A DNA stretch of 64,000 bases, from positions 69,238 to 133,237 of the forward strand of contig CAVQSZ010000004.1 of assembly GCA_963716115.1 (NCBI GenBank), in the 5' to 3' direction. This document shows positions 37,284 through 46,217 of this stretch, piece after piece. This stretch comes from AP-15 sp963716115 (GTDB lineage: Bacteria > Pseudomonadota > Alphaproteobacteria > ATCC43930 > CGMCC-115725). The translations under genes and the position numbers were made by a program. Positions within the stretch are counted from its first letter, which is position 1; the number at the start of each line of letters is the position of its first letter. The notes below the pieces were generated by a model, which did not search any database, was not told where the DNA came from, and worked only from the letters and a program-made list of their open reading frames with translations.

Positions 37284-38607
37284 ATGAGACCGACGATCCT
37301 GGCCGCAGCAGTCGCGGCGGTCCTCGCCGTGACGATCGGCGCCGCATCCGCGGACACGATCGAGCTGCAATGGTGGCACGCGATGACCGCGGCCAATGCC
37401 GAGATGGTCAACAAGATCGCCGCCGAGTTCAACGCCTCGCAGAGCGATTACAAGGTCACGCCGGTGTTCAAGGGCTCCTATGCCGAGACCATGAACGCCG
37501 GGATCGCCGCCTACCGCGCCGGCAGGCCGCCCGACATCATCCAGATTTTCGAGGTCGGCACGGCGACCATGATGGCGGCCAAGGGCGCCATCGAGCCGGT
37601 CTACCGGCTGATGGCCGAGGCCGGCGAGCCGTTCGACCCGAACGCCTACCTGCCGGCGGTGACCGCCTATTACAGCACCCCCGACGGCAAGCTGCTGTCC
37701 CTGCCGTTCAACAGCTCGACGGCGATCGCCTATTGGAACAAGGCGCTGTTCAAAAAGGCCGGGCTCGACCCGGAAAAGCCGCCCAAGACCTGGCCCGAGA
37801 CGTTTGCGGCGGCCGAGAAGCTGCGCGCCGCCGGGGTCCCGTGCGGCTTCACCGCCGGCTGGGTCAGCTGGACCCAGCTCGAGCAGCTCAGCGCCTGGCA
37901 CAACCTCGCCTTCGCCAGCAAGGAAGACGGGTTTGGCGGCCCGGATGCGCGGCTCGAATTCAACAACCCGACCGTGGTGCGCCACATCGCCAACCTGGCG
38001 GCGGCGCAGAAGGACAAGAGCTTCGACTATGGCGGGCGCACGACCGAGCCCGAGGGCAAGTTCCTCAACGGCGAATGCGGCATGATCCAAACCTCGTCCG
38101 GATTTTTCGGCATCCTGAAATCCGGCGCCAAGTTCGATTTCGGGCTGGCCGAATTGCCCTACTACCCTGATGTGCCGGGCGCGCCGCAGAACTCGATCAT
38201 CGGCGGCGCCAGCCTCTGGGTCATGGGCGGCAAGACCCCGCAGGAATACAAGGGTGTCGCGAAGTTCTTCACGTTCCTGTCGCAGACCCCCTTGCAGCAG
38301 CGGCTGCACGAGGTGACCGGCTACCTGCCGATCACCAAGGCGGCCTATGAGGCGACCAAGGCGTCGGGCTTTTACGAGAAGAACCCCGGCCGCGAGATCC
38401 CGGTCCTGCAGATGACCGCGAAGCCGCCGACCGCGAATTCGCGCGGGCTGCGCCTCGGCAATCTGGCGCAGATCCGCGACATCATCGCCGAGGACCTCGA
38501 AGCAATCTTCGCCGGCAAGAAAGACCGCCCAGGCCGGGCTCGACGACGCGGTCGCGCGCGGCAACGCGCTCCTGGCGCAGTTCGAGCAGAACACGCGGCA
38601 GCAGTGA
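37284..38607 (+). CDS. ugpB: Glycerol-3-phosphate ABC transporter substrate-binding protein, frame break near the C-terminus
   Basis: Periplasmic binding protein of about 440 residues with a signal peptide (RPTILAAAVAAVLAVTIGAA). UgpB-type features: IELQWWHAMTAANAEMVNKI, FKGSYAETMNAGIAAYRAGR, YWNKALFKKAGLDPEKPPKT, SSGFFGILKSGAKFDFGLAE and the C-terminal EDLEAIFAGKK. Near 38520 one extra A puts the last 29 residues out of frame; the restored tail is TAQAGLDDAVARGNALLAQF and ends in a TGA at 38605-38607. A diverged copy of this 3' tail occurs at 40354-40541. The matching permease genes lie 2.3 kb downstream; no ugpC ATPase is present in the window. Confidence 0.9.
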
Positions 38608-38770
38608 CATGCGGCGGCGCCGGTTCGACCCAGTCGGTCAGGCAAGCATGAAGAGGCTGCCGCTCCGGTCGTCGGATTGACGATCACGCTTGTACCGGTT
38701 CGCGATGCCTCGTCGACGGCCAGGTGACGTCGGCGGCGCCGAGCGGTAGATTCGGGTCCGGAGGTCTCAC

Positions 38771-39364
38771 ATGAGCGAAGCCGCGGTCAAACGAATGACC
38801 TTAGCGGAGTTTCTCCGCTGGGAGGACGGCACCGACACCCGATACGAGCTGCTGGCGGGCGTTCCTGTGGCGATGGCGCCGCCGGCAATCGCCCACGGGA
38901 TTTTGGCGCTGCGGCTGGGCGCCCGAATTGACGCTGCGCTCCGAACCCGGCCGCCCTGTTTCGGTCAGAGCGAGGCGGGGATCGCGAGGCCGGACCGGAA
39001 CGACACTTGCTACATCGCCGATCTCGCAGTTGCCTGCACTCCGCCTGTGCGCGGTCAGCAACTACTTCAGGATCCGCTGCTGATCGTCGAAATCCTGTCG
39101 CCGGGAACGGCGCTGCACGATCGGCAAACCAAGGTATCGGATTACCGCCGCCTCGCGAGTGTCGAGGAAATCCTTCTGATCAATTCGACGAGCATCTTCG
39201 CAGAGGTGCTCCGGCGCGAGGGCGACCGGTGGATCACCGAGATCCTCCGTGGTCCGCAGGCGACGCTGTCGCTCGTCTCGATCGGGCTAACCGCAGCAAT
39301 GTCCGAGCTCTACGAGGGGATCGACCTGCCCGAGCAGGCGCCGGCGAGCTGGCCGACGAGGTGA
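38771..39364 (+). CDS. Uma2 family (DUF820) nuclease-like protein
   Basis: 197 residues of the PD-(D/E)XK-like Uma2 family: RMTLAEFLRWEDGTDTRYEL at the N-terminus, VPVAMAPPAIAHGILALRLG, CYIADLAVACTPP, DPLLIVEILSPGTALHDRQT, KVSDYRRLASVEEILLINS. The core Glu in VEILSP and the DxxxK-like DRQTK are present. Function is unknown; the family is often mobile or linked to defence-type regions. It sits in a cassette with the next gene, inserted between ugpB and the ugpA/ugpE permeases. Confidence 0.85.
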   Translation: MSEAAVKRMTLAEFLRWEDGTDTRYELLAGVPVAMAPPAIAHGILALRLGARIDAALRTRPPCFGQSEAGIARPDRNDTCYIADLAVACTPPVRGQQLLQDPLLIVEILSPGTALHDRQTKVSDYRRLASVEEILLINSTSIFAEVLRREGDRWITEILRGPQATLSLVSIGLTAAMSELYEGIDLPEQAPASWPTR

Positions 39365-39368
39365 TCGA

Positions 39369-40352
39369 GTGAAGCGGCGCGAGTTCATCGCTGTTCTCGG
39401 AGCGGCGGCATGGCCGCTCGCCGGGCATGCCCAGCAGCCCGAGCGGGTTCGGCGGGTTGGCGTGTTGATACCTTACCGCGAGACCGACCCGCAGGCTAAG
39501 GCATATGTGACGGCCTTTGCGCAGGCGCTGGGGCGTCTCGGATGGGTCGAGGGCAAGAAGATCCGGATCGACCACCGTTTTGCCGCGGGCGATCCGGCTC
39601 TTTACAAGACCTATGCGGCAGAACTGGTCGGCCTGTCACCGGACGCAATTCTGGCAGGCAGCTCGCCGGCGGGCGCGGCGTTGCGGGAGCAGACGCGCAC
39701 GACACCGATCGTTTTCGTGCGTGTGTCCGATCCCGTCGGGCAGGGCTTTGTTCAAAGCCTCGCGCGGCCCGGCGGCAACATCACTGGGTTCAGCGCCGTC
39801 GACCCGCCGATGATGGGAAAATGGCTGCAATTGCTCAAGGAGATCGCGCCTCGTGTCACCCGGGTCGCCGTCATCTTCAACCCGGACACTGCGCCTTTCG
39901 CCCCACCGCTCAACCGCGCAATCGAAACTGCCGCCCCGTCCTTCGGGATGACGGTGACGCTTGCTCCGGTTCACGACGACGCGGGGATCGAGGAAGCCAT
40001 CGCCGCTCTGGCGCGCGAGCCCGGCGGCGGCCTGTTCTGTTTGCCGGAGAGTTTTAACACCACACACCGCGATGTGATCATCGCCACCGCAGCCCGTCAC
40101 AGCTTGCCCCTAATCGGCACCTCGGAGTTTCCCAAAGCTGGCGGCCTGATGTCCTACTGGTTAGACACAGTCGACGGGTACGTACAGGCGGCATCCTACG
40201 TCGACCGCATCCTCAAGGGCGCCAATCCGGCCGACCTCCCCGTTCAGCAGCCGACGAAATTCTCGCTGATCATCAACCTCAGGACCGCCAAGGCGCTCGG
40301 CCTGACTGTTCCGCCGGCGCTGCTCGCGATCGCCGACGAGATGATCGAATGA
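39369..40352 (+). CDS. ABC transporter substrate-binding protein (PF04392 / TrpX type)
   Basis: 327 residues from a GTG at 39369. The N-terminus KRREFIAVLGAAAWPLAGHA looks like an export signal. Then VRRVGVLIPYRETDPQAKAY, FAQALGRLGWVEGKKIRIDH, TTPIVFVRVSDPVGQGFVQS, LARPGGNITGFSAVDPPMMG and the C-terminal LRTAKALGLTVPPALLAIAD, all typical of the ABC_sub_bind family abundant in Bradyrhizobium-like genomes. Ligand unknown. No partner permease is adjacent. Starts four bases after the Uma2 stop. Confidence 0.88.
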   Translation: MKRREFIAVLGAAAWPLAGHAQQPERVRRVGVLIPYRETDPQAKAYVTAFAQALGRLGWVEGKKIRIDHRFAAGDPALYKTYAAELVGLSPDAILAGSSPAGAALREQTRTTPIVFVRVSDPVGQGFVQSLARPGGNITGFSAVDPPMMGKWLQLLKEIAPRVTRVAVIFNPDTAPFAPPLNRAIETAAPSFGMTVTLAPVHDDAGIEEAIAALAREPGGGLFCLPESFNTTHRDVIIATAARHSLPLIGTSEFPKAGGLMSYWLDTVDGYVQAASYVDRILKGANPADLPVQQPTKFSLIINLRTAKALGLTVPPALLAIADEMIE

Positions 40353-40353
40353 G

Positions 40354-40541
40354 ATGACAGCGAAGCCGCCGACCGAGAATTTCGCGGGCTGCGCCTCGGG
40401 GATCTGGCGCAGCGCCGCGACATCACCGCCGGCGATCTCGAAGCGATCTTTGCCGGCAAGGAGACCGCGCAGACAGGTCTCAACGATGCGGTCAAGCGCG
40501 GCAACTCCCTCCTGGCGCAATTCGAGCAGAATACCCGGTAG
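40354..40541 (+). pseudogene. Remnant of a second ugpB (3' end only)
   Basis: The 188 bases match the end of ugpB (about 38415-38600) at roughly four fifths identity by eye: MTAKPPTEN, RLGDLAQRRD, DLEAIFAGKETAQTGLNDAV and GNSLLAQFEQNTR, ending in a TAG at 40539-40541. One base is lost near 40385, so it is not continuously readable. It lies directly after the substrate-binding protein stop and before ugpA. Without a 5' portion it cannot make a binding protein. Confidence 0.82.
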
Positions 40542-40905
40542 TGGAAAGCGCCCTCGCCTACGCAGCCCCCTCCCATTCCCTCCCCCGCATGCGGCAGGGC
40601 TGTCCGGGGAAAGCAGGCGGTGACCGCGAAGCTTGAATTGCAGCCTTGTTTTTCGTCTTGGCCGGGCTTGTCCCGGCCATCCACGTCTTTTGGCGCCGGA
40701 AATGAAGGCGTGGATACCCGGCACAAGGCCGGGCAAGACGATGTCCAGTCGTCTCCAACATCGGCGAAACGCCGAGAAATTGTACCATATTTTCCCCCGA
40801 CGAACCTGCGCATGCGGGGGAGGGTTAGGGTGGGCGCGCAGGCGTGGTGGACGCCCAAATGAGGGCGCCGCTGCATCACGCGTCGGGTTCGGACCGCCAC
40901 AGCGG
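40542..40905. repeat. Intergenic repeats before ugpA, no gene
   Basis: About 360 bases without a supported gene. Contains family C fragments (about 40571-40600 and 40808-40835) and a family B pair at 40655-40745 (TTGGCCGGGCTTGTCCCGGC ... GGCACAAGGCCGGGCAAGAC). No promoter could be assigned. Confidence 0.5.
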
Positions 40906-40920
40906 CGGCGAGGACTGAAG

Positions 40921-41804
40921 CTGGAGCGCCGCGTCGTCTTTCCCGGCCGGCTGTTTCCGGCGCTGCTGCTCGTGCCGCAGCTGGCGGTGTCGATCGTCTT
41001 CTTCTTCTGGCCGGCGGCGCAGGCGTTGCTGCAATCGGTGCGGCGCGAGGACGCCTTCGGCTTGTCGACGCGTTTTGTCGGGCTGGATAATTTCGCCGCG
41101 ATCTTCGCCGACCCGTCCTATCTCGCCTCGGTCGAAATCAGCTTTGTCTTCAGCCTCGCGGTGGCGGCGCTGGCCTTGGGCTCGGGGCTGCTTGTTCGCG
41201 GCGATGGCCGACCGGGTGGTGCGCGGTGCCGCCTTCTACAGGACGGTCCTGCTGCTCCCTATGCGATCGCCCCGGCGATCGCCGGCGTCTTGTGGCTGTT
41301 TTTGTTCAACCCGGGCTTCGGCATCGTCGGCTCGCGTTGCGGCGCATCGGCGTCGACTGGAATTACCTGCTGAACGGCCGCCAGGCCTTGCTGCTGGTGA
41401 TCCTCGCCGCCGCCTGGAAGCAGATCGGCTATAATTTCCTGTTCTTTCTCGCCGGATTGCAGGCGATCCCCAAATCGCTCCTCGAAGCCGCCGCCCTCGA
41501 CGGCGCCGGCCGCAGCCGCCGGTTCTGGCGGATCACCTTCCCGCTGCTGGCGCCGACGAGCTTCTTTCTGCTCGTCGTCAACCTCGTCTACGCCTTTTTC
41601 GACACCTTCGGGATCATCCAGAACGTGACCCAGGGCGGGCCGGACCGGGCGACGCAGATCCTCGTCTACCGGGTCTGGTACGACGGCGTCGTCGGCCTCG
41701 ACCTCGGCGGCTCGGCGGCGCAATCGGTGATCCTGATGGCGATCGTGATCGCGCTGACCGCGGTCCAGTTCCGCTTTGTCGAGCGGCGGGTGCATTACGG
41801 ATGA
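40921..41804 (+). CDS. ugpA: Glycerol-3-phosphate ABC transporter permease UgpA, three frame breaks
   Basis: About 294 residues after correction. It begins ERRVVFPGRLFPALLLVPQL, matching the UgpA N-terminus, but the expected initiator is a CTG at 40921 (GAGG about eight bases upstream); no ATG fits. Breaks lie near 41191 (CTTG for CTG), 41258 and 41332. Restored pieces read FAAMADRVVRGAAFYRTVLL, YAIAPAIAGVLWLFLFNPG and LRRIGVDWNYLLNGRQALL. The permease EAA-type loop is LEAAALDGAGRSRRFWRITF. Six membrane segments expected. It overlaps ugpE by four bases. Confidence 0.84.
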
Positions 41805-42659
41805 GGGCCGGGATGGCGGGCTCCGGCCGCGGCGCCTGGATCCCGCATGCGGTGCTGCTGGCGGGTCTCGCATTGGTGCTGTTCCCGATCTATGTCGCCT
41901 TTGCCGCGTCGAGCCTGACCCTGCCCGACATCCTCGACGCGCCGATGACCCTGGTGCCGGGGCCGCACCTCCTCGCCAACTACCGGGAGGCGCTGACGAC
42001 GGGGACGCTCGGCACCAGCGGCCAGGGGGTCGGGCGGATGATGGCGAACAGCCTCGTCATGGCGCTCGCCATCGCCGATCGGCAAGATCGCGATCTCGCT
42101 GCCCTCGGCCTATGCGGTCGTGTTCTTCCGCTTTCCGCTGCGGCGCGCGTGCTTCTGGGCGATCTTTGTCACCTTGATGCTGCCGGTCGAGGTCAGGATC
42201 GTGCCGACCTACAAGATCGCCGCCGACCTCGGCCTCATTGACACCTATGCCGGGCTGGCCCTGCCGCTGATCGCCTCGGCGACCGCGACCTTGTTGTTCC
42301 GCCAGTTCTTTCTGACCATCCCGGACGAGCTCCTCGAGGCGGCCAAGCTCGACGGCGCCGGCCCCTGGCGGTTCCTGGTCCACGTCGTCGTCCCGTTGTC
42401 GCGCACCAACATCGCCGCCCTCTTCGTCATTCTCTTCATCTACGGCTGGAACCAGTATCTGTGGCCGCTGCTCGTCACCGACAGCCCGGCGATGACGACG
42501 ATCGTCGTCGGCATCCGCCAGATGATCGGCAACGGCGACGCGCAGACCGCGTGGCACCTGGTGATGGCGACGGCGCTGCTGGCGGTGCTGCCGCCGGTCG
42601 CGGTCGTGTTGGCGATGCAGCGCTGGTTCGTCGCCGGGCTGATCGAGCCGGAGAAGTGA
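41801..42659 (+). CDS. ugpE: Glycerol-3-phosphate ABC transporter permease UgpE, one frame break
   Basis: About 285 residues. The N-terminal membrane segment AVLLAGLALVLFPIYVAFAA and the region MMANSLVMALAIA lead to an extra base near 42075. The next frame continues KIAISLPSAYAVVFFRFPLR, LLFRQFFLTIPDELLEAAKL (EAA loop) and FIYGWNQYLWPLLVTDSPAM, all UgpE-like. The ATG overlaps the ugpA stop (ATGA). An importer needs an ATPase such as UgpC, which must be encoded elsewhere. Confidence 0.87.
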
Positions 42660-42847
42660 GAGCCGCCAGAGGATCCGGGTGCGACACTCGGTTTGCAGCG
42701 GCCCTCCGAGCCGCTATCGATCGTCGGAACGCTGCATGACTTAGTGAAAAATTAATAAGAAAACGTTATCGCTTGCGCTCGGAAGCCCCATGACGCAGCG
42801 ATGAAATATCGTAGCCAGACAATGGCCGGAGCCGGGAGAAAACTGCA

Positions 42848-43141
42848 ATGTTTGAGCTTTCGGATGATCCGGAATTCTATTCGAGCCGTCGAACGAACGC
42901 TTGTGCCCTACTCAGCTCAGGCGAGTTTAGGAAGGTGGCAGAAGCAGCCGAGCTTTATGTATCCGCGCGATCGAAAGTGATGAGTTTCGTATCGATGTTC
43001 GGCAATTTCGTCCAGCGAGGTATGGACAAGATCCCGGAAGATCGACGTGAAGAAATCCTCAAGAAAGCTCACGAGGCGTTGCGCCATCTTCTGGATGTCT
43101 CGGTCCTCGGACGGGCTTCCGGAGGTTTCCAGATGTGGTAG
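42848..43141 (+). CDS. Short protein resembling an EcsC N-terminal fragment
   Basis: 97 residues with a GGAG site ten bases or so upstream. The segment VSMFGNFVQRGMDKIPEDRR and the following KKAHEALRHLLDVSVLG resemble the start of EcsC family proteins. The frame stops right before the IS630-type element, so the gene may have been truncated by that insertion. Base use is notably less GC-rich than the window average. The call is weak; it could be an unrelated small protein. Confidence 0.42.
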   Translation: MFELSDDPEFYSSRRTNACALLSSGEFRKVAEAAELYVSARSKVMSFVSMFGNFVQRGMDKIPEDRREEILKKAHEALRHLLDVSVLGRASGGFQMW

Positions 43142-43179
43142 AGTGATCAGTGAACTATACCATGTTTGGGGGACGTGCG

Positions 43180-44193
43180 ATGCCGGCATACTTTTTTCGC
43201 AGCGAGCCGGGGGCGGTCGAGCTGCGGCGTTTGGCACGAAGCCAGAGCGGGCGGGTGTGCCAGCGGGTTCTGCTGATCGCGAACCTGCGCGAGGGGATGG
43301 AGCATGAGGAAGCGGCACGGCTGGCGGGGCTGAGCCGGTCGGCGGCTTACGAGTGGCATAACCGCTATGAAGAGGACGGCATTGCGGGATTGCATGACCG
43401 GCCGCGGCCGGGTCGGCAGCCGCGGGTCGACGCGGCGACGAGCGCGCGGTTCAAGGAACGGATCGTCGCCGGCGCCGAGCTGGAGCGGGACGGGGTGGTG
43501 GCGTTTCGTGGGGTCGACGCGCAACGCATCTTGAAAGAAGAGTTTGAGATTGATTGCAGCCTGTCGAGCACCTATCGGCTGCTGCATCGGATGAAGTTGA
43601 GCTGGCTGGCGCCGCGTCCGCGCCACCCGGGGGCCGACGCGACGGCGCAGGCGGCGTTTTCGCAACGGTTGGATTGCAATTAGAGCGAGTCCGGACGGGG
43701 CAAGCGCCCGGCACGCGAGTTAGAGGTGTGGTTTCAGGACGAGGCCCGGATCGGCCAGAAGAACAGCCTGACCCGGGTGTGGGGGCCAACCGGCAGTCGG
43801 CCGGCGGCGCCCAAGGATCTCGGTTTTGCCTCGGCCTATCTGTTTGGCGCGGTCTGCCCGACCGAGGGCAAAGCGGCGGCGCTGATCATGCCGATCTGCA
43901 ACACCCTGGCGATGAACCTTCATCTGCGCGAGATCGGCAGCCAAGTCGGCGCCGGCGCCCATGCCGTGCTGATCCTTGACGGCGCCGGCTGGCACAAGAG
44001 CCAGGGGTTGGTGGTGCCCGGTAACATCACCTTGTTGAAGCTGCCGCCTTACAGCCCGGAGCTCAACCCGGTGGAGCGCGTTTGGCACTATCTGCGCAGC
44101 CATTGGCTCGCCAACTCGGTGTTTCCCAGCCTGGCCGACATCATGGACGCCTGCGAGACCGCCTGGCAACGCTTCGCCGCCGTCCTGGCCTGA
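43180..44193 (+). mobile_element. IS630-type transposase with in-frame amber stop
   Basis: A single reading frame of 338 codons encodes an IS630-type transposase. The N-terminal helix-turn-helix part has LRRLARSQSGRVCQRVLLIA, EEAARLAGLSRSAAYEWHNR and GLHDRPRPGRQPR. The C-terminal DDE domain has EVWFQDEARIGQKNSLTRVW, HAVLILDGAGWHKSQG and LLKLPPYSPELNPVERVWHY (Asp, Asp, Glu). A TAG at 43681-43683 interrupts the frame between the two parts, without a frame shift. The element is probably inactive unless the stop is read through. I could not find convincing terminal inverted repeats, so the element boundaries are unknown. Confidence 0.82.
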
Positions 44194-44300
44194 TCCGCTC
44201 GCTCTGCGCGGTCGCCTGGGCTACGGCGTCACCTGCCCTATAGGTATCGCCGCTATTAAGCCTTGAGTAGAGATCGATGGCACATGCGCGTCTAGAAACC

Positions 44301-45459
44301 TTATGCCGGCGGCGCGTAGACCGCCTTTTCGAAGCCGTCGAAGACCGCCAGCGCCTTGGGGTCGGCGAACGGGATCAGCTGCATCAGGATGACGCCGGCG
44401 ACGCCCTTGGCCTGGTCGATCCAGAAATAGGTGTTGCCGAGCCCGGCCCAGGCGAGGCTGCCGGCGCTGCGCCCGCCGGGCGCGGGCGCGGTCGAGATCA
44501 TAAAGCCGAGGCCCCATTTCTTGACCATGCCGGGGAAGAACTCGGCGTCGTTCGAATATTCCGGCATCGCCGTGCGTAAGAGCCGCACCTCCAGATCGCC
44601 GATCGCGTTCTCGCTCATCAGCCGCACGGTCTCGGGGCGCAGCACCGGCCGGCCGTCGTTCAGGAACACCCGCGCAAAGGCCAGGTAATCGGCCGCCGTG
44701 CCGTAGAGCGCGCCGCCGCCCATCTCGAATTCCGGCTCCTGCGGCAGCTCGAACGGGATTGCGGCGAGCGCGCCGTCCTCGCCGCGCGCATGCATGCCGG
44801 CGAGCCGGGCGCGGCGATCGGCGGTCAGCGCGAACCCGGTGTCCGTCATCCCGATCGGGGCAAAGATGCGCTCGGCGAAATACCGGCCGAGCTTCTGCCC
44901 GCTCGCCCGCTCGACCGCCTTCCCGACCCAGTCGATGTTGATGCCGTAATCCCATTGGTCGCCGGGATCGAAGATCAGCGGCAGCGCCAGAGCCGCGTTC
45001 CGGCAGGTGATGATGTCGGGCGTGCCGGTCTTCTCGATATAGCGGCCGAGGTCGGGGTTCCAGATGGCGTAGCCGAACCCCGCGGTGTGGGTCAGCAGAT
45101 GGCGCAAGGTGATCGGCCGCCGCGCCGCCCGCAGCCGCGGCTCGCCGGCGCCGTCGAAGCCTTCGAGCACCTGCGGCGCGGCGAGCTCCGGCAGCACCGC
45201 GGCGATCGGCCGGTCGAGCGCGAGCTTTCCCTCCTCGACGAGCTGCATCGCCGCCGTCGAGGTGACCGCCTTGGTCATCGAGGCGATCCAGAACACGCTG
45301 TCCGCGGTCATCGGGGCGCCGTCGGGCAGCGCGCGCCGGCCGAACGCGCCCTGATAGACCGGCCCGTCGCGGCGTCGCCGCCATCGCCACCACCCCCGGC
45401 ACATCGCCGCGCTCGACGGCAGATTTCAGCACCTGATCGATTTGCGGAATTTGCGGCAT
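44301..45459 (-). CDS. Serine hydrolase, beta-lactamase class C / esterase type, one frame break
   Basis: About 385 residues. N-terminus PQIPQIDQVLKSAVERGDVP, then an extra base near 45371 and the frame continues RDGPVYQGAFGRRALPD. The Ser-x-x-Lys nucleophile is in WIASMTKAV and the second motif Tyr-x-Asn is YGIN. Other features are LRHLLTHTAGFGYAIWN and the C-terminal AWAGLGNTYFWIDQAKGVAG. No signal peptide is visible, so an esterase or amide hydrolase in the cytoplasm is more likely than a true beta-lactamase. It is convergent with the IS630-type element. Confidence 0.86.
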
Positions 45460-45599
45460 GAAGCTGCTCCCCGAGCTCGGTGATTTGCCGCAATATCGGC
45501 CGCGACGCGGCGACGGTCAAAACCGATCGTTCGCCGGCTTGCAGACGAGATCGAGGCCGCTATATCGACCATCTATGGTCATATTTGTCGAGGTCGACG

Positions 45600-45830
45600 A
45601 TGAATGAAGCCGTCTCTGTGGCGCAGGCAAAGGCCAGATTTGCCGCCCTCGTCGCGCGCGCGGAGGCCGGCGAGAGCATCGTGGTGACCCGCAACGGGCG
45701 GCCGGTCGCCTGTCTCGGGCCTCTCCCGGAAAAGCGCCCGATAAAATACGGCGAGCTCCAGGGGATATTCCTGGCCGAGGATCTTTCCCTTCCCGAAGAC
45801 ATCATCCGCGACTTCGAGCCTGCGGGTTGA
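45600..45830 (+). CDS. Phd/YefM-type antitoxin
   Basis: 76 residues: NEAVSVAQAKARFAALVARA followed by GESIVVTRNGRPVACLGPLP, the Phd/YefM DNA-binding fold, then a C-terminal tail for toxin contact. ATG at 45600 with GAGG seven bases upstream. The stop overlaps the TTG start of the PIN-domain toxin (TTGA). Family members neutralise the toxin and repress the operon. Confidence 0.86.
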   Translation: MNEAVSVAQAKARFAALVARAEAGESIVVTRNGRPVACLGPLPEKRPIKYGELQGIFLAEDLSLPEDIIRDFEPAG

Positions 45831-46217
45831 CGACTTCCATCCTCGTCGACACGCATATCGTCCTCTGGGCGCGAACCGCGCCGCAGCGGCTGACCGGCGG
45901 CGAGCGGCGAACGCTCGACGAGGCGCCTTCGTGCTGGGTGAGCGTTGTGACGCTCTGGGAAATCGCCATTTTGATGACCCTCGGCCGCGTCGGCTCGGAC
46001 CCGCGTCTCCTGGAGGTGCCCCGAGGATTCATTCTGCTGCCCGTTCGACCGGAGCACTGCAAGGCATTGCTCGCGCTTCCCCAGAGGCATCGCGAGCCCG
46101 TTCGATCGAATGCTGATCGCACAGGCCCGTTTCGAGAACCTCTCCCTGTTGACCCGCGACAGGGCGATCATCGATTACGGCTCCGAAGGAGCGCCGATAT
46201 TGTCGTTCGGCGGCTGA
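45827..46217 (+). CDS. PIN-domain VapC-type toxin, one frame break
   Basis: About 129 residues from a TTG at 45827. PIN features: SILVDTHIVLWARTAP (first acidic residue), CWVSVVTLWEIAILMTLGRV, then after removing one C near 46098, EPFDRMLIAQARFENLSLLT and RDRAIIDYG with the last acidic residues. PIN toxins are Mg2+-dependent ribonucleases cleaving tRNA or rRNA. The pair is of the type with a Phd-like antitoxin. The 3' end overlaps the convergent cobB by 43 bases. Confidence 0.82.

Noticed and set aside
34444..37347. A 967-codon open frame on the minus strand
   Set aside because: Most of it lies antisense to cyclophilin and the AmpG-like permease with Arg/Gly/Asp-rich shadow composition. Only the first part, restored to the YgjP-like gene at 36393-37158, has real similarity.
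43554..43979. An alternative frame across the amber codon in the IS630-type transposase
   Set aside because: The DDE part continues in the same frame as the N-terminal part, so no frame shift is needed; the alternative translation has no transposase motifs.
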